Shown: in pieces, positions 33,723-42,991 of the stretch | Position numbering within the stretch: the stretch's first letter is position 1 | How the letters are laid out: each line of letters starts with the position of its first letter | Assembly: GCF_049943125.1 (NCBI RefSeq) | Contig: NZ_CP188040.1 | Location: 248,001-312,000 of the forward strand | Reading direction: 5' to 3' | Origin: JAEXZL01 sp049943125 | GTDB lineage: Bacteria > Bacillota > Clostridia > Clostridiales > Clostridiaceae | Length of the DNA: 64,000 nt | Notes under the pieces: model-generated | Told to the model about the DNA's origin: nothing | The model's database searches: none | The model's input: the letters and a program-made list of their open reading frames with translations, nothing else | Translations under genes and position numbers: made by a program

Positions 33723-34373
33723 ATGTCACTAGAAGTAATGCTAAAGCAGCTCAGCCAGGGAATGGTTACCTCCATAGAGATTTTCACCTTAACTCTTGTA
33801 TTATCCCTTCCCTTAGGGCTGGTAGTTGCCCTAGGAAGAATTTCAAAAATAAAGCCTTTAAATATATTTATGAGGATATATATTTCTATAATGAGAGGAA
33901 CTCCTCTTATGCTTCAGCTATTGGTAGTATACTTTAGTCCCTACTATGTTTTTAATATACCCATTACCCATAATTATAGAATGTATGCCGTTATAATTGC
34001 CTTCGTTTTAAATTATGCAGCCTATTTTGGAGAAATATATAGAGGAGGAATTGAATCTATACCTAAGGGTCAGTACGAAGCGGCTAAGGTACTTGGCTAT
34101 TCTAAATCTCAAACCTTTATAAAAATTGTACTACCACAGGTTATAAAAAGGGTTATTCCTTCTGTAACCAACGAGGTAATAACACTAATCAAGGATACCT
34201 CCCTTGCCTTTTCCATAGCTGTATCAGAGATGTTTACTGTAGCTAAGGCCATCGCTGCCTCTGAAAAGACAATGGTTTCCTTCGCCGCAGCAGGATTATT
34301 TTATTATGTCTTCAACTTTATCGTAGCAGTGATAATGGAGTCAATAGAAAAGAAGTTAAACTACTATAAATAG
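33723..34373 (+). CDS. Amino-acid ABC transporter permease
   Basis: A 216-residue inner-membrane subunit with about five hydrophobic segments. The RGTPLMLQLLVVYF motif lies near residue 60 and the EAA loop QYEAAKVLGYSKSQTFIKIVLPQ near 120 (core EAAKVLGYSKSQ). It belongs to the HisM/GlnP family. AAAGGAG precedes the ATG. The ATPase gene follows 16 bases later. Confidence 0.93.
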   Translation: MSLEVMLKQLSQGMVTSIEIFTLTLVLSLPLGLVVALGRISKIKPLNIFMRIYISIMRGTPLMLQLLVVYFSPYYVFNIPITHNYRMYAVIIAFVLNYAAYFGEIYRGGIESIPKGQYEAAKVLGYSKSQTFIKIVLPQVIKRVIPSVTNEVITLIKDTSLAFSIAVSEMFTVAKAIAASEKTMVSFAAAGLFYYVFNFIVAVIMESIEKKLNYYK

Positions 34374-34389
34374 CATAAGGAGTTAACCT

Positions 34390-35148
34390 ATGGAAGTATT
34401 AAGAATAAATAATATAAAAAAATCCTTTGATGGTCAAATGGTATTAAAAGATATTTCTCTTTCAATAAACAAAGGGGAAGTGGTATCAATAATAGGTCCT
34501 TCTGGCTCTGGAAAATCCACTCTGCTCAGATGTGCTACCTTACTAGAGAAAATGGACAAAGGTGAACTAATCTACTTAAATGAAAAAATAGTAGAAGATA
34601 AAGATGGAATAGCGACTTACGCTCCTGACCGTAAGCTCCGGGAAGTAAAAAGCATCTTTGGACTGGTTTTTCAAAATTTCAACCTCTTCCCTCATTATTC
34701 AGTAATGAAAAATATCATTGATGCCCCAATTACAGTTCAAAAAAGAAATAAGGATGAAGTTATAAAGGATGCAGTAAAGCTTCTAGAAAAAATGGGACTT
34801 CAGGATAAAAAGGATGCCTATCCCTATCAGCTATCAGGGGGCCAGCAGCAGAGAGTATCCATAGCTAGAGCCCTGGCTCTAAACCCAGAAATACTCTTCT
34901 TCGACGAACCCACCTCTGCCCTAGATCCAGAGCTTACAGGAGAAATCCTCAAGGTAATCCGAAGCCTAGCAGAGGAAGACATGACCATGGTCATAGTAAC
35001 CCACGAAATAGAATTTGCCAGAAAGGTCTCCGACCGCGTCATCTTCATGGCCGACGGCCTCATCGTAGAAGAAGGCCCCCCCTCAGAAATAATAGACAAC
35101 CCACAGAACCCCCGAACCAAGGCCTTCCTCTCCCGCCTAGAGCGATAA
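34390..35148 (+). CDS. Amino-acid ABC transporter ATPase
   Basis: A 252-residue ATPase with Walker A GPSGSGKST (about 36-44), Q-loop VFQNFNLFPHY, signature LSGGQQQR, Walker B ILFFDEPTSALD and H-loop VTHEIEF. An insertion near residue 70-85 (EDKDGIATYAPDRK) is seen in a subset of polar-amino-acid ATPases. The last 250 bases use many C-ending codons and reach about 50-57% G+C by line count, clearly above the rest of the gene. A terminator follows. Confidence 0.94.
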   Translation: MEVLRINNIKKSFDGQMVLKDISLSINKGEVVSIIGPSGSGKSTLLRCATLLEKMDKGELIYLNEKIVEDKDGIATYAPDRKLREVKSIFGLVFQNFNLFPHYSVMKNIIDAPITVQKRNKDEVIKDAVKLLEKMGLQDKKDAYPYQLSGGQQQRVSIARALALNPEILFFDEPTSALDPELTGEILKVIRSLAEEDMTMVIVTHEIEFARKVSDRVIFMADGLIVEEGPPSEIIDNPQNPRTKAFLSRLER

Positions 35149-35224
35149 ATGTCGAAAACCGTAATGTGGATGGCACCATAGAAGTGAGAAAGTGTTCGCA
35201 TTTAGCATAGCACATATAAAAAGT

Positions 35225-35260
35225 AAAAGCAGTCATACTGTATTTGTATGACTGCTTTTT
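35225..35260. terminator. Strong bidirectional terminator
   Basis: A perfect 14-bp inverted repeat (35225-35238 with 35246-35259), A-rich on the left and T-rich on the right. It lies between the ATPase gene (plus) and the chemotaxis receptor gene (minus). Confidence 0.9.
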
Positions 35261-35265
35261 GCTAT

Positions 35266-36747
35266 TTAGTCTATTTCTGTTAAGGCCTTAAGCTTGTGAC
35301 TTAAAGAATTTATCACCTTTACATTATTATTTATATCCATGAGTTGATTATTTTGATTTTCAATGGTGGCCATTACCTCCTCAATAGAAGCAGAGTTTTC
35401 TTCTGAAATACTCACCATGCTTTCTATTTGCTGCTGTGATCCTATAAAATGCTCTGCAACGGCACTGATTTCTTTCATTCCTTTATTTATCTCCATGTCT
35501 GTGGTAATAATCCCCTCTTTGATATCCTTAAAGGTTTCCACTATATCCTCTATATATCTTTGTCCTTCCTTTGCAGCCTTCTCACCATTGTTTACCTTAT
35601 AAGAAACTTCCCTGGACTTTTCGAAAATATTATTGGTAACGAAATTAATATTGTTCACAATTCCCTCACTCTGCTCTGCAAGCTTTCTTACCTCTTCTGC
35701 AACCACGGCAAATCCCTTCCCCTGTTCTCCAGCTCTTGCGGATTCTATAGACGCATTTAGGGCTAATAAATTTGTCTGAGAGGCAATATCCTTTATACCC
35801 TGAAGAAGTTCATTAACCTGCTCCATGGAATCCTGCAGCTCATTAACTGTGGTGGAAGCAGCATTTACCGCTTCATTAATTATACCCATCTGAGCCTTAA
35901 CATCATAAATCTTCTCTGATCCTTCTTCAGCTTTCTTAGTCATAGTGGCAGACATCTCCGCTATCCCTTGAGATATTTTCTCCGATTCCCTGACCCTTTG
36001 AAGAGAAATAATCATACCCTCATTTATTTCATTAATACTGGAAGACTCAGTCTGTACTGCAGAAGCCATTTCATTCATAGCTTCATTAATACTATCACTT
36101 CCTTGAGATAATACTTGCATATTATTGTAGGTTGATGAAATAGTGCTATTTAAACCCAAGGCTTCTTTTTCAACTTCCAGAAAAATATCCTTCATTTTAT
36201 TTAGTAGACTGGTTGCTTCCTCTTCCTTGCTCCTAACTTCACCGAAGAGCTCACTATTCCATACTGATAAAAGATAAATTAGCACTAATATCCCATCTAA
36301 TACTGCTAATATAGATACAAAGGTAAAAGGATTTGTAAGGTTTAATAATTTAATTGGATTAATTAAATAAAGTAGTATGTACATAAAATTCAAGGTAATT
36401 CCATGAGCCACAATAAGCTTTTTATCAGAATATAAGGCTATCATAAATACTGTTGCCAGAAGGACATAATGCCTCGTTAAGGAATAAGCATATATATATA
36501 ATAGAAGCATCATAGCTAGAGCTGGTATAAAGGCAAACAAGAACGCCTTAATCCTTTTATTTATTGGCAAGAAATAATTAGCAACAACTAAAGCTATAAT
36601 TGCAATCATAGCTATAAGAGACTCTATATCTTCCCATATTCCTTTTAATAATAAAATCTGTCCCCCTATCAGTATTACTAATAGTATAGTTAATATTAAA
36701 TTTACCTTATTGGCCTTATTAAAGTAATCTCTTCCTGTCTCTTCCAT
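35266..36747 (-). CDS. Methyl-accepting chemotaxis protein with multi-pass membrane domain
   Basis: A 493-residue receptor. Residues 1-165 hold about six hydrophobic segments and no large extracellular ligand domain, so it probably senses within or through the membrane. No HAMP domain is evident. The cytoplasmic signalling hairpin tip is intact (IASQTNLLALNASIESARAGEQGKGFAVVAEEVRKLAEQS; core LNASIESARAGEQGKGF near 340), as needed to bind CheA and CheW. No che genes are in this window. Confidence 0.92.
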   Translation of the reverse strand: MEETGRDYFNKANKVNLILTILLVILIGGQILLLKGIWEDIESLIAMIAIIALVVANYFLPINKRIKAFLFAFIPALAMMLLLYIYAYSLTRHYVLLATVFMIALYSDKKLIVAHGITLNFMYILLYLINPIKLLNLTNPFTFVSILAVLDGILVLIYLLSVWNSELFGEVRSKEEEATSLLNKMKDIFLEVEKEALGLNSTISSTYNNMQVLSQGSDSINEAMNEMASAVQTESSSINEINEGMIISLQRVRESEKISQGIAEMSATMTKKAEEGSEKIYDVKAQMGIINEAVNAASTTVNELQDSMEQVNELLQGIKDIASQTNLLALNASIESARAGEQGKGFAVVAEEVRKLAEQSEGIVNNINFVTNNIFEKSREVSYKVNNGEKAAKEGQRYIEDIVETFKDIKEGIITTDMEINKGMKEISAVAEHFIGSQQQIESMVSISEENSASIEEVMATIENQNNQLMDINNNVKVINSLSHKLKALTEID

Positions 36748-36897
36748 TTTAAGCCCTCACTCTCTAATTACTATAAAGCTAATATTTTTGTTATCTTAAG
36801 GCAGTAATTTAATTATCGTACTTGCACTCAGCTACTTAACAGGAAAAAGATAATTTTTTAACAATTCTATCATTTATTCAAATAATCTATTTTGCTA

Positions 36898-37089
36898 TTA
36901 AAAAGCATAAAAACAGGAGGTATCATTACTATCATACCTCCTGTTTTTATGCTTCTCTTTTCTATTATAGGAACCCTTTCCTTTTTTAGCTTTTGTTACT
37001 CCCTTGCCTTGATTTATTGCCTGTAGATGTTCATGGATATTATCCAGCTTAACAGGGATATAGCCACCTTGAATTTTTATACTTTTCAT
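36898..37089 (-). CDS. ArfA/BrfA-like ribosome-rescue factor with an in-frame terminator hairpin
   Basis: The predicted protein has 63 residues. The segment KKGKGSYNRKEKHKNRR (35-51) closely resembles KKGKGSYMRKGKHGNRG of E. coli ArfA, which recruits RF2 to ribosomes stalled on stop-less mRNA. The 3' end of the gene is itself a terminator: codons 46-63 form a 21-bp hairpin whose T run merges into the TAA stop codon. Terminated mRNA would thus lack a stop codon. That is how arfA and Bacillus brfA are made dependent on failure of tmRNA. AGGAGG is 6 bases before the ATG at 37089. Homology rests on one motif plus this architecture. Confidence 0.75.
   Translation of the reverse strand: MKSIKIQGGYIPVKLDNIHEHLQAINQGKGVTKAKKGKGSYNRKEKHKNRRYDSNDTSCFYAF
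36900..36954 (-). terminator. Terminator / RNase III-type hairpin inside the ArfA/BrfA-like coding sequence
   Basis: A perfect 21-bp inverted repeat (36903-36923 with 36934-36954) with a 10-base loop. On the minus strand it is followed by T residues (36904-36900) that overlap the TAA stop codon at 36900-36898. It can act as an intrinsic terminator and as a double-strand RNase substrate. Confidence 0.9.
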
Positions 37090-37128
37090 AGGTATCCTCC
37101 TCATAAGATATTCTTATTTCATATAATT

Positions 37129-37157
37129 ATTATACAGCAAATGGTGATTTATTACAA
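37129..37157 (-). promoter_or_regulatory. Promoter of the ArfA/BrfA-like gene
   Basis: TTGTAA (37157-37152), a 17-base spacer and a perfect TATAAT (37134-37129) on the minus strand, about 40 bases before the ATG. Confidence 0.7.
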
Positions 37158-37370
37158 ATAACAGGCCCTTAAAGCTTAAAGTACATGGATTACACTTTCT
37201 TTAAATATACAAAGGTAAACATCATATCAGTGTCTTATCTTCATAATATCCACATAACTATTTTGTATAATTTGGAAATAATGAACAAAATTAATTAAAG
37301 TGCTAAGTGTTTAGCTAATGAGATTATGATGCTTTTAAATTTCGGGGATTAGTTTAAAGACGGAGGTAAT

Positions 37371-39179
37371 ATGATGAGTGTAAAAAAACAGACAGTGAAG
37401 GTCTATGAAATGACCTGTGGTTCTTGTGAAAATGCCGTTGAAAGGTCTATAAAAAAACTTAAGGGAGTATCTAACTCTAAAGCAAGCTATAAAAAGGAGC
37501 AGGTTTCTGTAGAGTATAATGATGGTGAATGTAGCCTAGCAGAAATTAAAGATGCAATAAAAAAAGCTGGCTACTCTTTAGAAGCTCCTAAGGATTATAG
37601 GTTTATAGGAATATTGTTAATACTGGCGGTAATACTCCTTCTTAACCTTCAGGCAAGGGGAATTGATATGAATGGAATGCTGCAAAACGCTTCCTACGGA
37701 GTTTTATTTATTATAGGGTTATTTACCTCTATCCATTGTGTGGGAATGTGTGGAGGTATCATGCTGTCACAAAGCTTGACCATAGGTAGCAAGAATAATA
37801 AAGAGGCCCTGAAGCCTTCTATCTTATATAATGCAGGTCGTGTAATTGCTTATACCCTCCTTGGAAGTGTTATCGGTGCTGTAGGCTCAGTGTTTTCACT
37901 TTCTATCATGGCTCAGGCAGGGATTCAAATATTAGCTGGTTTCTTTATGATTATAATGGGCTTTAATCTAGCAGGCTTTAAGCTCTTCAGAGGAATTAAT
38001 CTAAAGCTTCCTAAAAGCTCCTGCAAGGAAAAAGACAATGGTAAATCACCCTTTATAGTAGGCCTCCTCAATGGCTTTATGCCCTGTGGCCCTCTTCAGA
38101 CTATGCAGCTTTTTGCCTTAGGTACAGGAAGTGCTGTCCAGGGAGCCCTATCAATGTTTATCTTCGCCTTAGGTACAGTGCCTCTTATGCTGGTCTTTGG
38201 TGCCCTATCAAGCTTTCTCAGTAAGGGCTATACTAAAAAAATACTTAAGGTCAGCGGCGTTTTAGTTATAGTATTAGGCCTTATAATGGGAAACAGAGGC
38301 TTTGCTTTAGCAGGTATCAATATCAATCCACTCACCGCAATAGCTCAGGAGCTAATGCCCGGCAGCAATAGCGATAATGTAGATGAAAATGTAGCAAAGG
38401 CAATCATTGAAAATGGAGTTCAAACTATCCGTGTCACTGCAGACAACAGAGGCTACAGTCCTAGCACCGTTTATGTACAGAAAGGAATTCCTGTTAAATG
38501 GATAATAGAAGGCAAAGAACTGAACTCCTGCAACAATGCTATAGTTGCTAATTCCATAGAGCTACAACTTAGGCTAGAAAAGGGGGATAATATTGTAGAG
38601 TTCACCCCTGGGGATAAAGACATCAATTATAGCTGCTGGATGGGCATGATCCGTGGAGTAATTAAGGTAGTAGATGATTTAGGTAGTGAGGAATTAGTTG
38701 CAGACCCCTCTGTAGGTGGTTCAACGAGAGACTCATGCTGTGCCATACCTTCTAGCGGAGAGGCTCCTATAGAGGATAATACAAGCATTTACGGCAATGA
38801 TATATCAATAATACCTACTGAGGTAATAGTTAACAAAGCCGCCTTATCACAAAATGAGTTTATTGGAAGCTTCCAGGCTATAGGTTATGATTTGAAGCCT
38901 TTGATATTAGTATCAGAAAGCAGCGCTCCTACTAAAGTTACCATGGACCTACAGGGCTCGAAATTTGGTACTGGAGAATTTACTATAATAGATAGTGTAA
39001 CAGGAGAAGTAGTTTATACCTTCCAGGGAGATCTGAATATTAAGGAGCTGCAGCTGCCATCCCTAAAAGCAGGTGGCTACTTGATAATTAAGGATTCTGC
39101 CCTCATAGGTGTAATTGAAATAGTAGACAGCTTAGAGGCAGCAGATTTAGATGAAATCAGATATAAATATATAGATTAA
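37371..39179 (+). CDS. HMA domain - TauE/SafE-like membrane domain - cupredoxin-like fusion protein
   Basis: A 602-residue protein. Residues 4-70 form a heavy-metal-associated domain with MTCGSC (14-19). Residues 77-310 form a multi-pass domain with FTSIHCVGMCGGIM and LLNGFMPCGPLQT, as in UreH/DsbD-like and TauE/SafE-type proteins. Residues about 345-435 look like a cupredoxin-type domain (VTADNRGYSPSTVYVQKGIPVKW; core GYSPSTVYV) with cysteines NSCNN and SCWMGM. A further C-terminal domain follows a DSCC motif. The context is typical of Cu(I) handling. Either ATG of the ATGATG start is possible; the second (37374) has better spacing (7 bases) to GGAGG. Confidence 0.82.
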   Translation: MMSVKKQTVKVYEMTCGSCENAVERSIKKLKGVSNSKASYKKEQVSVEYNDGECSLAEIKDAIKKAGYSLEAPKDYRFIGILLILAVILLLNLQARGIDMNGMLQNASYGVLFIIGLFTSIHCVGMCGGIMLSQSLTIGSKNNKEALKPSILYNAGRVIAYTLLGSVIGAVGSVFSLSIMAQAGIQILAGFFMIIMGFNLAGFKLFRGINLKLPKSSCKEKDNGKSPFIVGLLNGFMPCGPLQTMQLFALGTGSAVQGALSMFIFALGTVPLMLVFGALSSFLSKGYTKKILKVSGVLVIVLGLIMGNRGFALAGININPLTAIAQELMPGSNSDNVDENVAKAIIENGVQTIRVTADNRGYSPSTVYVQKGIPVKWIIEGKELNSCNNAIVANSIELQLRLEKGDNIVEFTPGDKDINYSCWMGMIRGVIKVVDDLGSEELVADPSVGGSTRDSCCAIPSSGEAPIEDNTSIYGNDISIIPTEVIVNKAALSQNEFIGSFQAIGYDLKPLILVSESSAPTKVTMDLQGSKFGTGEFTIIDSVTGEVVYTFQGDLNIKELQLPSLKAGGYLIIKDSALIGVIEIVDSLEAADLDEIRYKYID

Positions 39180-39186
39180 TGTAGAA

Positions 39187-39226
39187 GAGAGAGACCCTTA
39201 AGTATTTTAGAGTCTCTCTCTTTTTT
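39187..39226 (+). terminator. Intrinsic terminator
   Basis: GAGAGAGAC (39187-39195) pairs with GTCTCTCTC (39212-39220) and is followed by six T residues. Confidence 0.88.
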
Positions 39227-39305
39227 ATCTACAAAAACACAATTTATATGGCTAAGAAATCGTTAATCCACTTAGACATATCAATGAATCATTGCTATTT
39301 ATTAA

Positions 39306-41072
39306 TCATTGATATTTACTAGCTTGAAGATTAAATAATGAAGCATATTCCCTATTGAGATTCATCAGTTCACCATGGCTACCAACCTCACTGACCCTTC
39401 CATCCTCCAAGTAAATAATTGTATCACTAAAGCGACAGCTGGAAAGTCTATGGGAGATAAAAATAGCCAATTTATTCTCCGTTATGGATCTAAAATGCTG
39501 ATAGACCTGTTCCTCTGCTATAGGATCTAGGGATGCAGTTGGTTCATCTAATATCAATAATGAACCATCCCCATAGATACTACGGCCAATAACTAGCTTT
39601 TGTTCTTGACCCTTTGAAAGGCTAATGGCACTATCATCTTCATCCTCATCAGATAGCTTTGTATCTATGCCCTTGGGGAATTTATGCAGTTCCTTTGAAA
39701 GCTCTGACTGTTCTATGGCACATTCAAACCTGGCTTCATTAAACTCACTATCGAAAACTATATTTTCTCTCAGTGAATAATGGAAGGTTTTAAAATCCTG
39801 AAATATTATAGAAAGCTGTTTTAAATAGGACTTTTCTTCATATTTATTTATATTAACTCCATTGACTAAAATTTCTCCAGATTGGGGTTCATATAGCCGC
39901 GAAAGGAGTTTAATAATAGTTGTTTTGCCACTTCCATTACGACCAACTATAGAGAGATTCTTACAATTCTCCAGTTTGAAGCTGCACCCCTTGAGTACAT
40001 CCTCCTCCGTTTTTGGATATCTAAAATACACATTTCTAAACTCAACAGATTTAATTTCCTTATCAAGAAATAGATTTCCTGAATATCTTTGCCCCTTAAG
40101 CATATCATAAAATTCAACAAGAGGTCTGAGATATATCAATTGCTGATTTAACAATAATAGCTCTGATAAAAAAACATTTATCTGATCGTTAAAATTAACA
40201 GCTGCATTAATTAATAGTATAAATATTGCACTACTAATTGATGCTGAAGTAACCCTAACTATTAAATAACTATATATAAAAATCATCAAAAATACAGATA
40301 ATATTTGATTTATAAGAGCCCTATACTCTCGAGACTGATAAAGTACCTTTGAGGCTTTAACAATATAATCATAGAGCTTACTTAGTTTTTCAACAAAGAA
40401 AGGTTGTGCTTTATATATTCTAACATCTTTTGCTATTTCTGGGTTTCGCATTGTCCTTAAGTAATATACATATTCACTGTTATTCCTTGCATTGTTTTGT
40501 GCCAGTTTCGCCTCATTTCTGATCATTACCCTACTCAAGCTAAAACCTAAAACTGCAAGTATAATTGATACCACCATAAGTAACGGTTCGTATATAAGAA
40601 GTATTGATAAAACACTTACCAATAATATTGTTGAATGAAACAAATTAGGAATTGCTCTAAATATTCTATCAACAGAACCTAGCGTAGTTATTGGAAATAA
40701 TGCTTCTTCCTTTTTTGAAATAAATTCAGAATCCTCTATTTGAGAGAATGGCACCTCCATTATTTTTTTACTGATATCTTTTAAGAGTAATTGAGAAAAT
40801 TTTGATTCCATAAGAAAAACATTCCGATTCAATAATTTTTTCAATATCCTTAGGGCTAAAAGCAAAACTAAAATACACATAATATAGATGATTAATTGAT
40901 TATAGGAATAATTATTTGAAACCATAGATATTATAATTGATGGTATATACATAGCCAATAAAATATCTATCGTCATGAAAATTGAATTAATTCCCTGAAT
41001 TATATAGAGCTTTGGTTGAAATTCTTTTATTAACATTAAGAAGAATTTTAGTGTTTTATATTTTTCTCTCAT
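39306..41072 (-). CDS. ABC exporter subunit (TM-NBD half-transporter)
   Basis: A 588-residue half-transporter with about six hydrophobic segments in the first 310 residues and a C-terminal ATPase. Walker A is GRNGSGKTT, Walker B LLILDEPTASLD and the H-loop ISHRLSS. The signature is LSKGQ rather than LSGGQ, a variation that often marks the second subunit of a heterodimeric exporter. It overlaps the preceding gene by 4 bases (ATGA), so the two are co-translated. No peptidase or precursor-peptide gene is nearby. The substrate is unknown. Confidence 0.9.
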   Translation of the reverse strand: MREKYKTLKFFLMLIKEFQPKLYIIQGINSIFMTIDILLAMYIPSIIISMVSNNYSYNQLIIYIMCILVLLLALRILKKLLNRNVFLMESKFSQLLLKDISKKIMEVPFSQIEDSEFISKKEEALFPITTLGSVDRIFRAIPNLFHSTILLVSVLSILLIYEPLLMVVSIILAVLGFSLSRVMIRNEAKLAQNNARNNSEYVYYLRTMRNPEIAKDVRIYKAQPFFVEKLSKLYDYIVKASKVLYQSREYRALINQILSVFLMIFIYSYLIVRVTSASISSAIFILLINAAVNFNDQINVFLSELLLLNQQLIYLRPLVEFYDMLKGQRYSGNLFLDKEIKSVEFRNVYFRYPKTEEDVLKGCSFKLENCKNLSIVGRNGSGKTTIIKLLSRLYEPQSGEILVNGVNINKYEEKSYLKQLSIIFQDFKTFHYSLRENIVFDSEFNEARFECAIEQSELSKELHKFPKGIDTKLSDEDEDDSAISLSKGQEQKLVIGRSIYGDGSLLILDEPTASLDPIAEEQVYQHFRSITENKLAIFISHRLSSCRFSDTIIYLEDGRVSEVGSHGELMNLNREYASLFNLQASKYQ

Positions 41073-42835
41073 AGGGCTTCCTCTTTCTGATAGTATTTTG
41101 CCTGCATTTTAAATAATTCTGCATATCTCCCATCCTTCTCAAGAAGCTCCCTATGTGATCCTTTTTCTGATATAGTTTCATCCTCAATCAATAAAATTTC
41201 ATCACAAAACTGCGTACTGGCCAATCTATGGGATACAAATAAAACCGTTTGTTCCCTCATATTAGTCTCCACCTGATGATAAAACTCATATTCGGCAACT
41301 GCATCCAGGGCACTTGTAGGCTCATCTAATATATAAACTGAACGCTTTGAAGCAAAGGCTCTGGCAGTAGCAAACTTCTGAGCTTGTCCACCAGATAAAT
41401 TCAACCCATCTTGATGTAAATAACGGGTCATATAAGTGGAATCTAGCTTAGCTTTTTCAAATCTATCCTCTTCAAGTCCAGCATCTTTTATTGCTTGCAG
41501 CAATGTCTCATCGTCAATATCACTACCGAATGTCATGTTATCACGTATAGTAAAGGGAAATATATTAATTTCTTGAAATACTGGTGCAAAGAGCTGAAAA
41601 TAATCATTCAATTTATATTCGTTAATATCAATGCCATTTAAGGTTATCTTCCCTTCTGTAGGCTTATACAATCTTAGGAGCAGTTTTAACAGTGTTGTCT
41701 TCCCCACACCGTTTAACCCTACAATTGCTATTTTACTTCCTTTTTTGATGGTGAAATCCAAGTTTTTATATATCCATTTTTCACTATTGGGGTATTTAAA
41801 GGATACATCCTCAAAGCTGATACTCCATGAGCTACTTCCATCGATAGGAATTCCTTCATTGCATTGTTTTGGAATGTCTATGAATTCTAACATCCTCTTA
41901 TAATTATCATGTTTGGATAATATCTGTTTTATATTATCGGCTCCGGTGAACAAAGCTCTATTTAACTGAGAAATCATTAGACTATATGAAGCAAATTCAC
42001 CTATGCCTATATCCTTACGGAAATACATTGTAATTAGGAATATATAAATTAAACTATCACGAATAAACTGATAAACATCATCAAGAATACCTGGAATCAT
42101 GAGGGTTGTTTCATTTTTTCTAAATAGCTTATTTAGCTTATCATTGAGAACTGATAGCTTATTTTGAAGCCAGTTCTGCAGCTGAAATACACGAATTTCT
42201 TTTCCATAGGCCACATCCACTGCTATATCATCCAAATACCATTGTTCTCTATTAAGAGTAATCGCCTTATTCCACTCATCATCAACTTTATTGGCAGCTT
42301 TTATTGAAAGAACGGTATATATAAAAAACCATGCCAGTATCATCATAGATATCCCAAGCTCTATCCTAAATATGATTCCTATAGCTACAAACAATACACC
42401 TAAATTTCCAAATAGCTGAGCTATGTTTGTGTAAAAAGCCTGTATACCATCAATGGAATTAACAGGACGCATAATTTGCCAAACATTACTTTGGTTTTTA
42501 GGATTATCGTATTCTTCAAAGGGTATTGAAATGTACTGCTCTGATATTTTAAGTAAATAATGATAGCGTATTGTAAGTCCGATTGGGCTATAAAGAACTT
42601 TACTAAAGGAGGATAAAAATGCAGAAATTAATAATACAGAAAAAAGTATTATTAGTTTTTGAATATCAATTTCTAATAAATCAATCATATCCAATACAAT
42701 CTTTGGAAGTTGTATTATGCAATAACTAAAGGTGCTTGTCCCTATAAAACTTAAAAATAAATAGAGAAAATATTTTTTTTCAATCTTCCATGCGGTTTTC
42801 ATAAATGCAGCAAAATTACTAGCAAATTGTTTCAT
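41069..42835 (-). CDS. ABC exporter subunit (TM-NBD half-transporter)
   Basis: A 588-residue half-transporter, partner of the next gene. About six hydrophobic segments are followed by an ATPase domain with GLNGVGKTT, LSGGQAQK, VYILDEPTSALD and VSHRLAS, all canonical. Equal length and overlapping reading frames support a heterodimer. A GGGGAG stretch lies directly before the ATG. A two-component system lies upstream but behind its own terminator. Multidrug or peptide export are both possible. Confidence 0.9.
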   Translation of the reverse strand: MKQFASNFAAFMKTAWKIEKKYFLYLFLSFIGTSTFSYCIIQLPKIVLDMIDLLEIDIQKLIILFSVLLISAFLSSFSKVLYSPIGLTIRYHYLLKISEQYISIPFEEYDNPKNQSNVWQIMRPVNSIDGIQAFYTNIAQLFGNLGVLFVAIGIIFRIELGISMMILAWFFIYTVLSIKAANKVDDEWNKAITLNREQWYLDDIAVDVAYGKEIRVFQLQNWLQNKLSVLNDKLNKLFRKNETTLMIPGILDDVYQFIRDSLIYIFLITMYFRKDIGIGEFASYSLMISQLNRALFTGADNIKQILSKHDNYKRMLEFIDIPKQCNEGIPIDGSSSWSISFEDVSFKYPNSEKWIYKNLDFTIKKGSKIAIVGLNGVGKTTLLKLLLRLYKPTEGKITLNGIDINEYKLNDYFQLFAPVFQEINIFPFTIRDNMTFGSDIDDETLLQAIKDAGLEEDRFEKAKLDSTYMTRYLHQDGLNLSGGQAQKFATARAFASKRSVYILDEPTSALDAVAEYEFYHQVETNMREQTVLFVSHRLASTQFCDEILLIEDETISEKGSHRELLEKDGRYAELFKMQAKYYQKEEAL

Positions 42836-42902
42836 CTCCCCACCCCCATAAATAATAGTAATAGCAGCAAAAATTAAATTATTATTAATATTCTGTAAAA
42901 TA

Positions 42903-42931
42903 ATGTTAACACAGTGTTATATTTCCAACAA
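42903..42931 (-). promoter_or_regulatory. Putative promoter and operator of the ABC exporter operon
   Basis: TTGTTG (42931-42926), a 17-base spacer and TAACAT (42908-42903) on the minus strand. The inverted repeat TAACAC-T-GTGTTA (42907-42919) overlaps the -10 and spacer, a suitable place for a repressor. The promoter match is moderate. Confidence 0.45.
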
Positions 42932-42991
42932 GCATTTTTTATTTTTGATAAAAAATATTTTTCCAAATCAATAAATATCCACAACTATATT

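Noticed and set aside
34827..35201. Minus-strand 124-codon frame opposite the end of the ABC ATPase
   Set aside because: It is a shadow of the C-rich 3' end of a clear ATPase gene; the product shows no family motif and no ribosome binding site.
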